A stretch of 14,914 nucleotides of DNA from JBFWML01 sp050251635 (GCA_050251635.1 JBFWML010000050.1:1-14914); one strand, 5' to 3'. Positions 6,311 through 12,805 are shown, counted from the stretch's first letter. Made by a program: numbers and translations. The notes: generated by a model not told the origin, from the sequence alone.

Positions 6311-6836
6311 GGATTTTCATAGTCCTTTGCTTGCAGTACTCTCCCGTTCCATAGGAATACGAAAAGCAACTATCAACCCTGATCGTTCTAGTTGTATTCC
6401 CCGTGTATGCCATCTTTATGAGCCACCAATGAAAGTCTCCCACAGCATCCGTACCTGTGCCACGGTATTCAATCTGTTGTCTGAAATCCGCTAAGTAGGT
6501 GTAGCCCACAACGCCTTGATTGAATCGAGCATTTCCCTCACCGGCGTACACATGCATAAAATTGAACCCCGGAAGGCCGCCCGGCTGAACATATTCCCTA
6601 ACAGTTATTGCAAGCTCGCCACCGTATTGTCCAACAGAATATGTTGTGTTGTTGATTATGCTCGTTTCAGGCCAAGGGAGCACTTCAAGCAGTGAGTAGG
6701 TGTCCTCATCAACCTTTTGCCAAACCGCATCAACACGGGAAGGCTTGATCCAAGATATATACTCTGCCGTTGTAACGGCCCACAGACTACCGCTTAAAAC
6801 AATCGCGGCAAGCGCTACCCTTAAAACACGAACCAT
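6297..6836 (-). CDS. Secreted or periplasmic protein of unknown function (179 aa)
   Basis: ATG 6836 is preceded by AGGAGGT at good spacing. Residues 1-20 (VRVLRVALAAIVLSGSLWA) are a signal peptide with likely cleavage after Ala20. The mature part is rich in Tyr, Trp, Gly and Thr and looks beta-stranded (SLLEVLPWPETSI; FNFMHVYAGEGNARF; VGDFHWWLIKMAYTG). Two cysteines, 157 and 168, near the C-terminus (SCFSYSYGTGEYC) could form a disulfide in the periplasm. There is no lipobox. No family was recognised. It lies between the two paralogs, has its own AT-rich promoter region, and its end overlaps the start of paralog 1 by 14 nt, so it belongs to the same expression unit as paralog 1 and the membrane protein. 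Confidence 0.7.
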   Translation of the reverse strand: MVRVLRVALAAIVLSGSLWAVTTAEYISWIKPSRVDAVWQKVDEDTYSLLEVLPWPETSIINNTTYSVGQYGGELAITVREYVQPGGLPGFNFMHVYAGEGNARFNQGVVGYTYLADFRQQIEYRGTGTDAVGDFHWWLIKMAYTGNTTRTIRVDSCFSYSYGTGEYCKQRTMKIRGLN

Positions 6837-6839
6837 TGG

Positions 6840-6960
6840 ACACCTCCTAGATATGAAAGATACACAACCCTAGTACAAACATTCTTAAATAAATCTAAAA
6901 TTTTAGCTGTTTTTGACAAATAATAAATAATTATGTTTTTTTATAACTTTTGACAAACGT
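6840..6960 (-). promoter_or_regulatory. AT-rich promoter region with operator-like palindrome for the secreted-protein gene
   Basis: On the minus strand TTGTCA (6956-6951) is followed after 17 nt by TAATTA (6933-6928). A second TTGTCA (6919-6914) is followed after 16 nt by TAGATT (6897-6892). The perfect 12-bp palindrome CTAAAATTTTAG (6895-6906) covers the spacer and -10 of the second promoter, a good place for a repressor. AGGAGGT (about 6848-6842) is the ribosome site. The region is much richer in A+T than its surroundings. Confidence 0.5.
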
Positions 6961-6961
6961 T

Positions 6962-7027
6962 TCAAGAAACAAACAAGGCCAAAATCAGGGCGCTAAGTAT
7001 CAGCGCCCCTGTTTTAAACCACGACAT
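6962..7027 (-). pseudogene. 21-codon remnant of the membrane-protein gene, left by the duplication
   Basis: ATG 7027-7025 overlaps the end of paralog 2 exactly as the full gene's ATG (5307) overlaps paralog 1. Codons 1-18 are identical in protein to the intact gene (MSWFKTGALILSALILAL); then the copy diverges to FVS and a TGA at 6964-6962. As it keeps its start and coupling arrangement it could still be translated as a one-helix membrane peptide, though the simplest reading is a duplication scar. Confidence 0.7.
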
Positions 7028-8065
7028 TCAGCAGATCGGTTGAGATCGGCTTTTTGTTTGACGCCGGATCGCTGCTTGCCAAAGTTAAAGCCGTGATAAA
7101 ACGCTTGGTAAACTCGGCCATATGTTGATAACCCTCAACCATTTTTGCCACAAAGGCCTGATCTTCGGGCGTGTCTTTGAGGAAAGCGTAGGTTTTTCTA
7201 ACCCATGCTTCATTGCGGCGGCTGATCTCTTCAAGCTCTTTTTGTAGATGATCGATAATCGAAACGATTTTGGGTTCAGGCACGGTGGGCCTTGGGAAAT
7301 TAACGGGTTTACCGTTGACGGTCGGGTTGTATGCGGGCGGCCTATAGTTACCCAATAACCCCGTTGCCGTTCCTGACTCAATCGGCGCTAGGGCCAACTT
7401 CCCAAATAGCTGAACCGAAGTAATTTTCAAAGGCCCATTTGAAAAATCGGCTCCGGTTTCCTCCTTATATGCTTTCAGGGTTTCCAGGTAGGTATCCGCA
7501 ACCTGTTTGGATATATGATAGGAATCGGCCATTTTCTGGGCGGTCTGATTCTGCGTCAAAGGTTTTTGGGCCGTGCTGGGTGCTTCCGTCGAAAGAATAC
7601 GCAGAGCCAATTCATTTTCTTCAGCCGCGGGCATAGCATCAGCCAGTTTCAGGGTGAATGCGGCCAGATGCCGATAATCTTCGGCCATCTTTGAGGCAAA
7701 CGCCCGATCTTTGGATGAGTCTGTGAGTGAATAGGTTTGCCTGACCCACGCTTCGTCTCTAGAGTTAAACTCTTCCGCCCGCATCTGTAGATAGTTGACA
7801 ACCGAACCGTAATTCTCTATCGTCCGATCACCCACCCTGCTCAATCCGGCCAGCACTTGAACGGTGTTTGATCGCAGAAGACTGCTTGAACCAAAATCAA
7901 CACCTGTTTCTTCCGCATATGCTTTTCTGGTCTGCAAATAGACTTCAGCCTCTTTCTGGGAGATATAAAAAGAGGCGGCAAGCTTCTCGGCAACCTGCTC
8001 TTGTGTAAGCCGGGGCTGAGGGGCCGACGCGCTGCTGCCGGAAACGGAATTTGATGTATTAATTG
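6971..8065. repeat. Direct repeat, copy 2 (about 1.1 kb, mosaic identity)
   Basis: This is the partner of 5251-6303. The right end of the similarity stops within the first codons of the paralogs (TTGATGTATTAATTG shared, different sequence beyond). The left end stops after codon 18 of the membrane-protein gene. The secreted-protein gene and its promoter region lie between the copies and are not duplicated in the window. Confidence 0.85.
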
Positions 8066-8072
8066 GTGTCAT
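7014..8072 (-). CDS. Unknown two-repeat helical protein, paralog 2 (352 aa)
   Basis: It has the same build as paralog 1: Ser-rich start INTSNSVSGSSASAP, unit 1 from LTQEQVAEK, unit 2 from LTQNQTAQK, and an identical C-terminus ending KPISTDLLNVVV. ATG 8072 is preferred over an in-frame ATG at 8096 because AAAGGTGG lies about 10 nt before it and paralog 1 starts at the matching codon (MxxINTSNS). It differs from paralog 1 mostly in two blocks, about codons 50-125 and 225-280; the second block carries a 14-residue longer Pro/Gly-rich loop (RPPAYNPTVNGKPVNFPRP). It is the first gene of the cassette and diverges from the permease genes. No family recognised. Confidence 0.75.
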   Translation of the reverse strand: MTPINTSNSVSGSSASAPQPRLTQEQVAEKLAASFYISQKEAEVYLQTRKAYAEETGVDFGSSSLLRSNTVQVLAGLSRVGDRTIENYGSVVNYLQMRAEEFNSRDEAWVRQTYSLTDSSKDRAFASKMAEDYRHLAAFTLKLADAMPAAEENELALRILSTEAPSTAQKPLTQNQTAQKMADSYHISKQVADTYLETLKAYKEETGADFSNGPLKITSVQLFGKLALAPIESGTATGLLGNYRPPAYNPTVNGKPVNFPRPTVPEPKIVSIIDHLQKELEEISRRNEAWVRKTYAFLKDTPEDQAFVAKMVEGYQHMAEFTKRFITALTLASSDPASNKKPISTDLLNVVV

Positions 8073-8228
8073 TATGGTCACCCACCTTTCGCTCATGCTG
8101 TTTTATGATAAATCGTTCAAATAATTAATATTTTTATACTTATTTTAAATGCATTGAGAAATTCCATCTTTCTTGTCATTGCGATTAGACTGGCCAATTA
8201 TGGTATCTTCCCAGTCAAAGGATGGCCC
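8073..8228. promoter_or_regulatory. AT-rich divergent promoter region between paralog 2 and the permease operon
   Basis: No gene is seen here apart from the permease leader that begins at 8229. On the plus strand TTATGG-TATCTT (8198-8209) is an extended -10 followed by AAAGG (8217-8221), the same arrangement as at 3935-3960. A TTGCGA (8179-8184) is a weak -35 with a 19-nt spacer. On the minus strand TTGAAC-like and AT-rich sequence around 8105-8150 could serve paralog 2. Base composition is much more A+T rich than in the permease genes. Confidence 0.45.
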
Positions 8229-8264
8229 ATGAAACCCTGCGCGTTGCAAAGTTTGCTGCGATGA
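8229..8264 (+). CDS. 11-codon leader ORF coupled to the first permease
   Basis: ATG 8229 has the best ribosome site in the region (AAAGG, 7 nt upstream) and encodes MKPCALQSLLR followed by TGA at 8262-8264. The TGA overlaps the permease ATG (8261-8263) as ATGA, the standard geometry of translational coupling. The permease ATG has no ribosome site of its own. The peptide could be a true leader or the beginning of a gene lost by deletion: its upstream sequence and first two codons match the LolA-like gene start. Confidence 0.45.
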   Translation: MKPCALQSLLR

Positions 8265-9499
8265 TCGCCCTAAAAATCGCCTGGCGCAACCTGCTGGCCG
8301 CCAAACGGCGCACGTTGATTACCGTTTTGCTGGGCGGGGTTAGCAGCGCGCTGATGATCTTGTTTTGGAGCATGAACGAGGGCAGCTACAAGGGGATGAT
8401 CAAAAACAGCGTCGAGATGTACAGCGGATATGTGCAGGTGCAAGGCGCAGGTTATTACGACGATCCGGGCTTGGAAAAGCTGATTTTTAATGCCGATCGG
8501 GTGGCTGAGGCGATCGCGCAAACGCCGGGTATTGCGCTGAGTGCGCAGCGCTTTGAGATGTTTGCGCTCTACGCCTCCGATCAGGGCGCTTACGGCGGGT
8601 TGATCGCCGGGGTAGAGCCGGAAAAAGAGGCGCGGCTTTCGTGGGTGAAAAAGTCCTTGATCGACGGCGAATTTTTGAGCGAATCCGACGAAAACGCCGT
8701 GATTTTAGGCGAAGTGCTGGCCCGTAAACTGGGCGTCAAAACGGGCGACATAATCTCCTATATCTCCACCGCCACCGACTACGCCACCGCGGCGGATAAC
8801 GTGATCGTCAAAGGGATTTTCAAGGTCGGGATGAACGAGTTCGACGGCCTGTACGGCTTTGTCAACAAGCGTTATATGGACGAGATTTTTTACAGCCAAA
8901 ACACCGCCACCGCCTTTGTGGTGCTGCCCGAAAATCCCGGCCGATCGGACACGGTGGCCGCCGCGCTAAAGGATCGCCTAAAAGACCTGGAGGTCGAAGT
9001 ATTGCCGTGGCAAAAGATGAACGACGAGCTTTTACGGGCGATCGACCTTGACCGCGCCTTTGGCGGGTTTATGGCGGCGATTTTGTTTTCGGTGATCTTC
9101 TTTGTGATTATGATCTACACGCTGCTGGCGGTTCATGTGCGCACCCGCGAAATCGGCATTTTGCGGGCCATCGGCACCACGCCCGGCGGGGTGTTTGGGA
9201 TGCTCTTTTTTGAAGCGCTGTTAGCGGGGCTGATCGCGGCGGCTTTGGGCGTGGCGCTGGGCGGAGGCGGCGCGTACTGGTTACAGGAAAACCCCGTTCC
9301 GATCCAGATGCTTGAAGAGATGCAGGAGGGTTACGGCGATATGGGCTACAAGATCGACCCCGTGCTAACGGCGCTTTTTTCGTGGGCCATTATTGCCAAA
9401 TCCGCAACGCTGATCTTTGCGCTGAACCTGCTGGCGGTGCTCTACCCCGCGTGGCGCGTGGTGCGGCTCAAACCCATCGAAGCAATCAACCATGTTTAG
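8261..9499 (+). CDS. ABC transporter permease, FtsX/LolE-type, first of two
   Basis: The 412-aa protein has the four-helix FtsX/MacB layout: helix 1 at about 17-37, a large periplasmic domain (about 40-265), then helices at about 269-291, 312-335 and 368-395. The cytoplasmic coupling segment VRTREIGILRAIGTTPGGVFGMLFFEALLAG is the conserved FtsX motif that contacts the ATPase. The C-terminal YPAWRVVRLKPIEAINHV is typical. ATG 8261 is chosen because the protein then starts IALKIAWRNLLAAKRRT, the usual amphipathic start; an in-frame ATG at 8222 abuts the ribosome site and is unlikely. It overlaps the second permease by 8 nt. The likely role is lipoprotein or lipid extraction from the inner membrane together with the LolA-like protein; no ATPase gene is in the window. 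Confidence 0.88.
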   Translation: MIALKIAWRNLLAAKRRTLITVLLGGVSSALMILFWSMNEGSYKGMIKNSVEMYSGYVQVQGAGYYDDPGLEKLIFNADRVAEAIAQTPGIALSAQRFEMFALYASDQGAYGGLIAGVEPEKEARLSWVKKSLIDGEFLSESDENAVILGEVLARKLGVKTGDIISYISTATDYATAADNVIVKGIFKVGMNEFDGLYGFVNKRYMDEIFYSQNTATAFVVLPENPGRSDTVAAALKDRLKDLEVEVLPWQKMNDELLRAIDLDRAFGGFMAAILFSVIFFVIMIYTLLAVHVRTREIGILRAIGTTPGGVFGMLFFEALLAGLIAAALGVALGGGGAYWLQENPVPIQMLEEMQEGYGDMGYKIDPVLTALFSWAIIAKSATLIFALNLLAVLYPAWRVVRLKPIEAINHV

Positions 9500-10703
9500 G
9501 CTGCTGATCAAAATGGCCTTTATCAACCTGTGGCGGCGGCGCAGCCGATCGCTGATGCTGATCGCGCTGATCGCCTTGGGCCTTGGCGCTCTGCTTTTTA
9601 TGGTGTCGCTTTATGACGGCATGATGCGGCAAATGATCGACAGCGCATTGCGTAGCGACAGCGGCCATCTGGTAGTGCAGCACAAAGATTTCCGCGACTA
9701 CCGGCAACTGGATCAAAGCATTGCGAACTACGCAGCGATCGTAGCGCGATTGGAGGGCGACCCGGCGGTGGCGGGGGTAAGCGTGCGGCTCAAAAACGAA
9801 GGGCTGATCAGCACCGCGCGCCATTCGCAAAGCGTCGAAATTATCGGCATCGATCCGGCTAGGGAGCAGCGTTTTGGGCAATTGGGCGGGTTTATCACGC
9901 AGGGCGAATACCGGCTGAACAAAGGCGAAGCGATTTTGGGCGCGCAATTGGCCGAAAAACTCCGCGCCGAAATCGGCAGCCGCGTGATTGTCAGTGTACA
10001 GAGCGCGGACAAGTCGATCCAGTCGGCGGCCTTTAAAATCAGCGGGATTCTGCGGGCCAACAACGTCTATATCGATAAACAGTCGTTGTTTGTGCCCTAC
10101 GCGGAGGCGGAGCGGATTTTCGGCGTGTCGGGCCAAGCCAGCCAGATCGCCGTGATGCTCAAAAACTCCGATGAAGTCATGATCGCCAAAGCCCGCTTCG
10201 CGGCGGGACTGGATGAAAATCTGCGGCTCTACGACTGGCTGGAGTTCTACCCGCTGATCGCCCAATCGCTCGATGCGGTGGATATTTTTTACCTCATCAG
10301 CTACGGCATTGTATTTTTGGTGGTGGCGCTGGGGATTTTTGACGTGGTGCTGCTTTCGGTGCTCGAACGCGTGCGGGAGTTTGGCATTATGATGGCGGTG
10401 GGCACGCCCTTTTGGTCGGTGGCGGCGCTGGTCATTTTGGAATCGGTCGCGGTGGGGCTGCTGGGCTTCGCGGCGGGCGCGGCGCTGGGAACGCTGCTGC
10501 TTTTATACTTCAATATTTACGGGCTGGATTTTGGCACCAGCATGGAAGATTTCGGCTTCGCGCGCACGGTTTACACCCCCATCGAACCGGGTTACTACGC
10601 CACCGCGCTAATCGCCGTGCTGATCGCCACCGTGCTGGCCGCGCTGATTCCCGTGCGGGTGCTGGCGAAGCTAAAGCCGGTGGAGGCGATACGGTTTAAC
10701 TAG
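9492..10703 (+). CDS. ABC transporter permease, FtsX/LolE-type, second of two
   Basis: The 403-aa protein is a paralogous partner of the preceding permease. It begins with an amphipathic MFRLLIKMAFINLWRRRSRS and helix 1 (about 20-41), followed by a periplasmic domain (about 45-255). Three helices follow: YLISYGIVFLVVALGIFDVV, ALVILESVAVGLLGFAAGAA and ALIAVLIATVLAALIPV. The coupling motif is LERVREFGIMMAVGTPFWSVAALVILE, and the end KLKPVEAIRFN is typical of the family. Two different permeases side by side suggest a LolC/LolE-like heterodimer. Its TAG stop overlaps the stop of the BrnA-like gene on the other strand (CTAG, 10700-10703). Confidence 0.88.
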   Translation: MFRLLIKMAFINLWRRRSRSLMLIALIALGLGALLFMVSLYDGMMRQMIDSALRSDSGHLVVQHKDFRDYRQLDQSIANYAAIVARLEGDPAVAGVSVRLKNEGLISTARHSQSVEIIGIDPAREQRFGQLGGFITQGEYRLNKGEAILGAQLAEKLRAEIGSRVIVSVQSADKSIQSAAFKISGILRANNVYIDKQSLFVPYAEAERIFGVSGQASQIAVMLKNSDEVMIAKARFAAGLDENLRLYDWLEFYPLIAQSLDAVDIFYLISYGIVFLVVALGIFDVVLLSVLERVREFGIMMAVGTPFWSVAALVILESVAVGLLGFAAGAALGTLLLLYFNIYGLDFGTSMEDFGFARTVYTPIEPGYYATALIAVLIATVLAALIPVRVLAKLKPVEAIRFN

Positions 10704-10939
10704 TGCTTTGAGGCGCTATGTTCCAATTGTTCGGCCAGAAACATTTTCATAATCGCCTGACGAGCAACGCCAATGCGTTTGGCCTCCCGGTCAAGCTGTT
10801 CGATCATCCAAACGGGCAGATCCAGATTGACCCGTTTTTGCGCCAGATTGGGCCGTTTGGCTTTGCTCCAGTCCAGATATTCGGAAATATCTTCGCCCGC
10901 GTCAAACTTTGCGTCAAACTCTTCAGCGGTTATTTTCAT
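10700..10939 (-). CDS. brnA: BrnA/CopG-type antitoxin
   Basis: This 79-aa protein has an N-terminal DEF.AKFD.GEDISEYLDWSKAKRPN segment, as in antitoxins that wrap the toxin, and a C-terminal ribbon-helix-helix: RVNLDLPVWMIEQLDREAKRIGVARQAIMKMFLAEQL (35-71), with the beta strand RVNLDLP and two helices. It probably binds the shared promoter as a dimer and neutralises the BrnT-like toxin. It overlaps the toxin gene by 17 nt and has an AGGAG ribosome site inside it. Toxin-first order is the rule for brnTA. The gene ends exactly on the end of the permease operon. Confidence 0.8.
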   Translation of the reverse strand: MKITAEEFDAKFDAGEDISEYLDWSKAKRPNLAQKRVNLDLPVWMIEQLDREAKRIGVARQAIMKMFLAEQLEHSASKH

Positions 10940-11189
10940 AGTGGTTAATCTCCTCTTCTCTTGAGCGGCGAACCGAAATAATCCGGGTTGCGCCCTCGCG
11001 GTAGGTCACAATGGCCGACCAGTGTTTCAAGCCGATTCTTCCCACGCACAAAAACCTTGCTTCATGCGGGTATCTCAACGGCACTTCCAGCAGATTGTCA
11101 TCCTGCCACAACGCCTGAGCCCGATCGAAATCGATCCCGTGCTTTTGCAGATTGGTGTCGCTTTTGTTGCTATCATACTCAAAAACCAT
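10923..11189 (-). CDS. brnT: BrnT-family toxin (RelE-like ribonuclease)
   Basis: The 88-aa protein matches the BrnT pattern: FEYDSNKSDTNLQKHGIDFDRAQALWQDDN at the N-terminus, HEARFLCVGRIGLKHWSAIVTYREG in the middle and RIISVRRSREEEINHY at the end. BrnT toxins cut RNA and stop growth under stress; the BrnT/BrnA complex represses its own promoter. The key basic and aromatic positions of the family appear present. The ATG at 11189 has no ribosome site, which fits the leaderless mRNA predicted from the promoter 7 nt upstream. It is divergent from trxC. Confidence 0.85.
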   Translation of the reverse strand: MVFEYDSNKSDTNLQKHGIDFDRAQALWQDDNLLEVPLRYPHEARFLCVGRIGLKHWSAIVTYREGATRIISVRRSREEEINHYENNR

Positions 11190-11209
11190 GGTCTGAATGA
11201 TACCAGATC
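11190..11209 (-). promoter_or_regulatory. Extended -10 promoter of brnTA, likely giving a leaderless mRNA
   Basis: On the minus strand TGG-TATCAT (11205-11197) matches an extended -10, with TATCAT five of six to consensus. Only seven bases (TCAGACC) separate it from the BrnT ATG, so transcription would start at or within a base or two of the start codon. No purine-rich ribosome site lies before the ATG, consistent with this. Confidence 0.5.
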
Positions 11210-11251
11210 GGTTAAACTTGTTGGAAAAGTTGTAGTTTTCGGAGGTTTACC

Positions 11252-11680
11252 ATGAACGCAACCGTTGTTTGCCCCCATTGCGGACAATCCAACCGGATTC
11301 CCACCGACCGCACACTGAGCAAAGCCAACTGCGGCAAATGCGGCCACTCGCTGCTGGACACCACACCCCACGCCGTCAGCGCGGATATTTTTGAAAAACA
11401 GATCGCAAACAGCGATATTCCCGTGGTGGTGGACTTCTACGCCGACTGGTGCGGCCCGTGCAAAATGATGGCCCCGGCGTTTGCTCAAGCGGCGCAAAAC
11501 TTCCCGCTCAAGGCGCGGTTTATCAAGATCGACACCGAAGCGCAGCAACAAATCGCCGCGCGGTACGGCATCCGCAGCATTCCGACGATTATCGTCTTCA
11601 AAAACGGCCGCGCCGTTGACCAGATGGCGGGGGCGCAAAATGCCAGCGTTTTGGCGCAGTGGGTGGGGAGGTTTGTTTAA
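11252..11680 (+). CDS. trxC: Thioredoxin 2 (zinc-ribbon thioredoxin)
   Basis: The 142-aa protein has an N-terminal zinc ribbon with Cys7, Cys10, Cys27 and Cys30 (CPHC...CGKC), characteristic of TrxC, followed by a thioredoxin fold from about residue 40. The active site is WCGPC (66-70), the buried Asp is in VVVDFYADW and the cis-proline is Pro111 in RSIPTIIVF. It reduces protein disulfides and is often induced by oxidative stress; the zinc centre is thought to respond to redox state. A GGAGG ribosome site lies 6 nt before the ATG. It diverges from brnT across about 62 bp. The following unknown gene starts 4 nt after its stop, so they are probably cotranscribed. A peroxidase and a ferredoxin lie nearby. 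Confidence 0.93.
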   Translation: MNATVVCPHCGQSNRIPTDRTLSKANCGKCGHSLLDTTPHAVSADIFEKQIANSDIPVVVDFYADWCGPCKMMAPAFAQAAQNFPLKARFIKIDTEAQQQIAARYGIRSIPTIIVFKNGRAVDQMAGAQNASVLAQWVGRFV

Positions 11681-11684
11681 AGGG

Positions 11685-12089
11685 ATGTTTAGTGTTGATG
11701 ATGATCTATTTAATTTGTTTGCGCGTTCGCCGATGCCGCCACGATACCTCCTTTTGGACATATCTGGTGACAATAGGCATCCGCACCATGAAGAATTAAA
11801 TCAATTCATCAGCAAGAATTCCGATCGTTTGCTTGAAATGGCGCGCAGCAATCAGGACTTTCACATACTTCACCCCGAAGGCGATACTGAACTTGCCCAC
11901 GAATGGGCAATGGATAAGCTAATTTCAGACGAAATTTCTCAGCGCAGACTAAATGCGCTCCAATTCTCACGTGCTCCGTATGATATTGAGGCACTTAACG
12001 ATCTTCAGCCTGGGGGCGATGGACTGGTTGCGCTTGATTCCTTCACCCTTAATGGCTCAACACTCCAAAGACGCGGTTTTCCTTTTTAA
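11685..12089 (+). CDS. Unknown protein, first of a coupled AT-richer pair (134 aa)
   Basis: I do not recognise this protein. From ATG 11685 it reads MFSVDDDLFNLFARSPMPPRYLLLDISGDNRHP and ends GGDGLVALDSFTLNGSTLQRRGFPF. It is acidic, without signal peptide, membrane segment or cysteine. A strand-like RYLLLDIS (about 20-27) and a long helical middle (ELNQFISKNSDRLLEMARSN) can be seen. The ribosome site is probably GGAGG at the end of trxC, 13 nt upstream, so it depends on trxC transcription. The stop TAA shares its last base with the next ATG (TAATG), indicating coupling. Its codon and base composition are more A+T rich than trxC, suggesting a later arrival. Confidence 0.6.
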   Translation: MFSVDDDLFNLFARSPMPPRYLLLDISGDNRHPHHEELNQFISKNSDRLLEMARSNQDFHILHPEGDTELAHEWAMDKLISDEISQRRLNALQFSRAPYDIEALNDLQPGGDGLVALDSFTLNGSTLQRRGFPF

Positions 12090-12670
12090 TGACCCCGCAA
12101 ACACCGTCCACCAATGCGCCCTACTGGTTTATGCAGCAGGTGGCGAGGAACAACCTTTTAGCCTCATTGCGTCTCAGGCTCGATCCGTTTATGTGGGGCC
12201 CAACGGACAGGATGGAACATCTCGAATATAAGATGCAAATTTATGGCAAACCGCTTAATTGGGAGCGGATAGCCAACCTTAGAGAAGCCGAGCATGGTCT
12301 TTGGCTTGAGACAGACCAAAGGAGAGGCTACAGTAAGACTGAATACTCATGGGATCCGCGTGATGACGGGGTTCACTTTGTATGCGAAGAAGTGCCAACA
12401 GTCAATAGTTGCCATCTAAGGGCGGCACGCTATATTCATGCGATCTATTCCCCGGAATCAGAAACGCTCATCCACTTTGATGGTGCGCTCAGAATCTACA
12501 ACGCCGACCAGATTGGCTCTCGCGATCAGCAGCATGTGAGGAATGCAGGAAAGGCGGGTGTTAGAATTAAACTGTTTAGTATTGATAGGCCTGTTTCCCG
12601 CGACTGCTTTTCGAGCTTAGTTGCTGCTTTTTTTGTATGGAATGATGATGTGATAAATTACTTCACCTGA
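12089..12670 (+). CDS. Unknown protein, second of a coupled AT-richer pair (193 aa)
   Basis: This protein is unrecognised. It starts MTPQTPSTNAPYWFMQQVARN at an ATG overlapping the preceding stop (TAATG). It is rich in aromatic residues and appears to be a soluble mixed alpha/beta protein: a helical start (WFMQQVARNNLLASLRLRLDPF), a middle with GLWLETDQRRGYSKTEYSWDPRDDGVHFVCEEVP, then HLRAARYIHAIYSPESETLIHFDGALRIYNADQI and a hydrophobic end (SSLVAAFFVWNDDVINYF). Three cysteines are scattered. The FDGALRIYN segment suggests a beta sheet. The ATG overlap implies the two products may act together. Function cannot be assigned from the sequence. Confidence 0.65.
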   Translation: MTPQTPSTNAPYWFMQQVARNNLLASLRLRLDPFMWGPTDRMEHLEYKMQIYGKPLNWERIANLREAEHGLWLETDQRRGYSKTEYSWDPRDDGVHFVCEEVPTVNSCHLRAARYIHAIYSPESETLIHFDGALRIYNADQIGSRDQQHVRNAGKAGVRIKLFSIDRPVSRDCFSSLVAAFFVWNDDVINYFT

Positions 12671-12805
12671 GTTTTGCGGAAAATAGCCGCTCACCCTATC
12701 TGCCAAAAGCCCTTAAAACCCAAACATCCACTACAACAACCCGCAAATCTCCCGCACTTATTTGTCTATAGATTGGAGCCGATTAAGCAAAAGGGGGCTG
12801 GGAAG

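Noticed and set aside
9486..10265. Minus-strand frame of 259 codons inside the second permease
   Set aside because: It is a GC-driven shadow of an FtsX-type permease with no ribosome site or recognisable domain.
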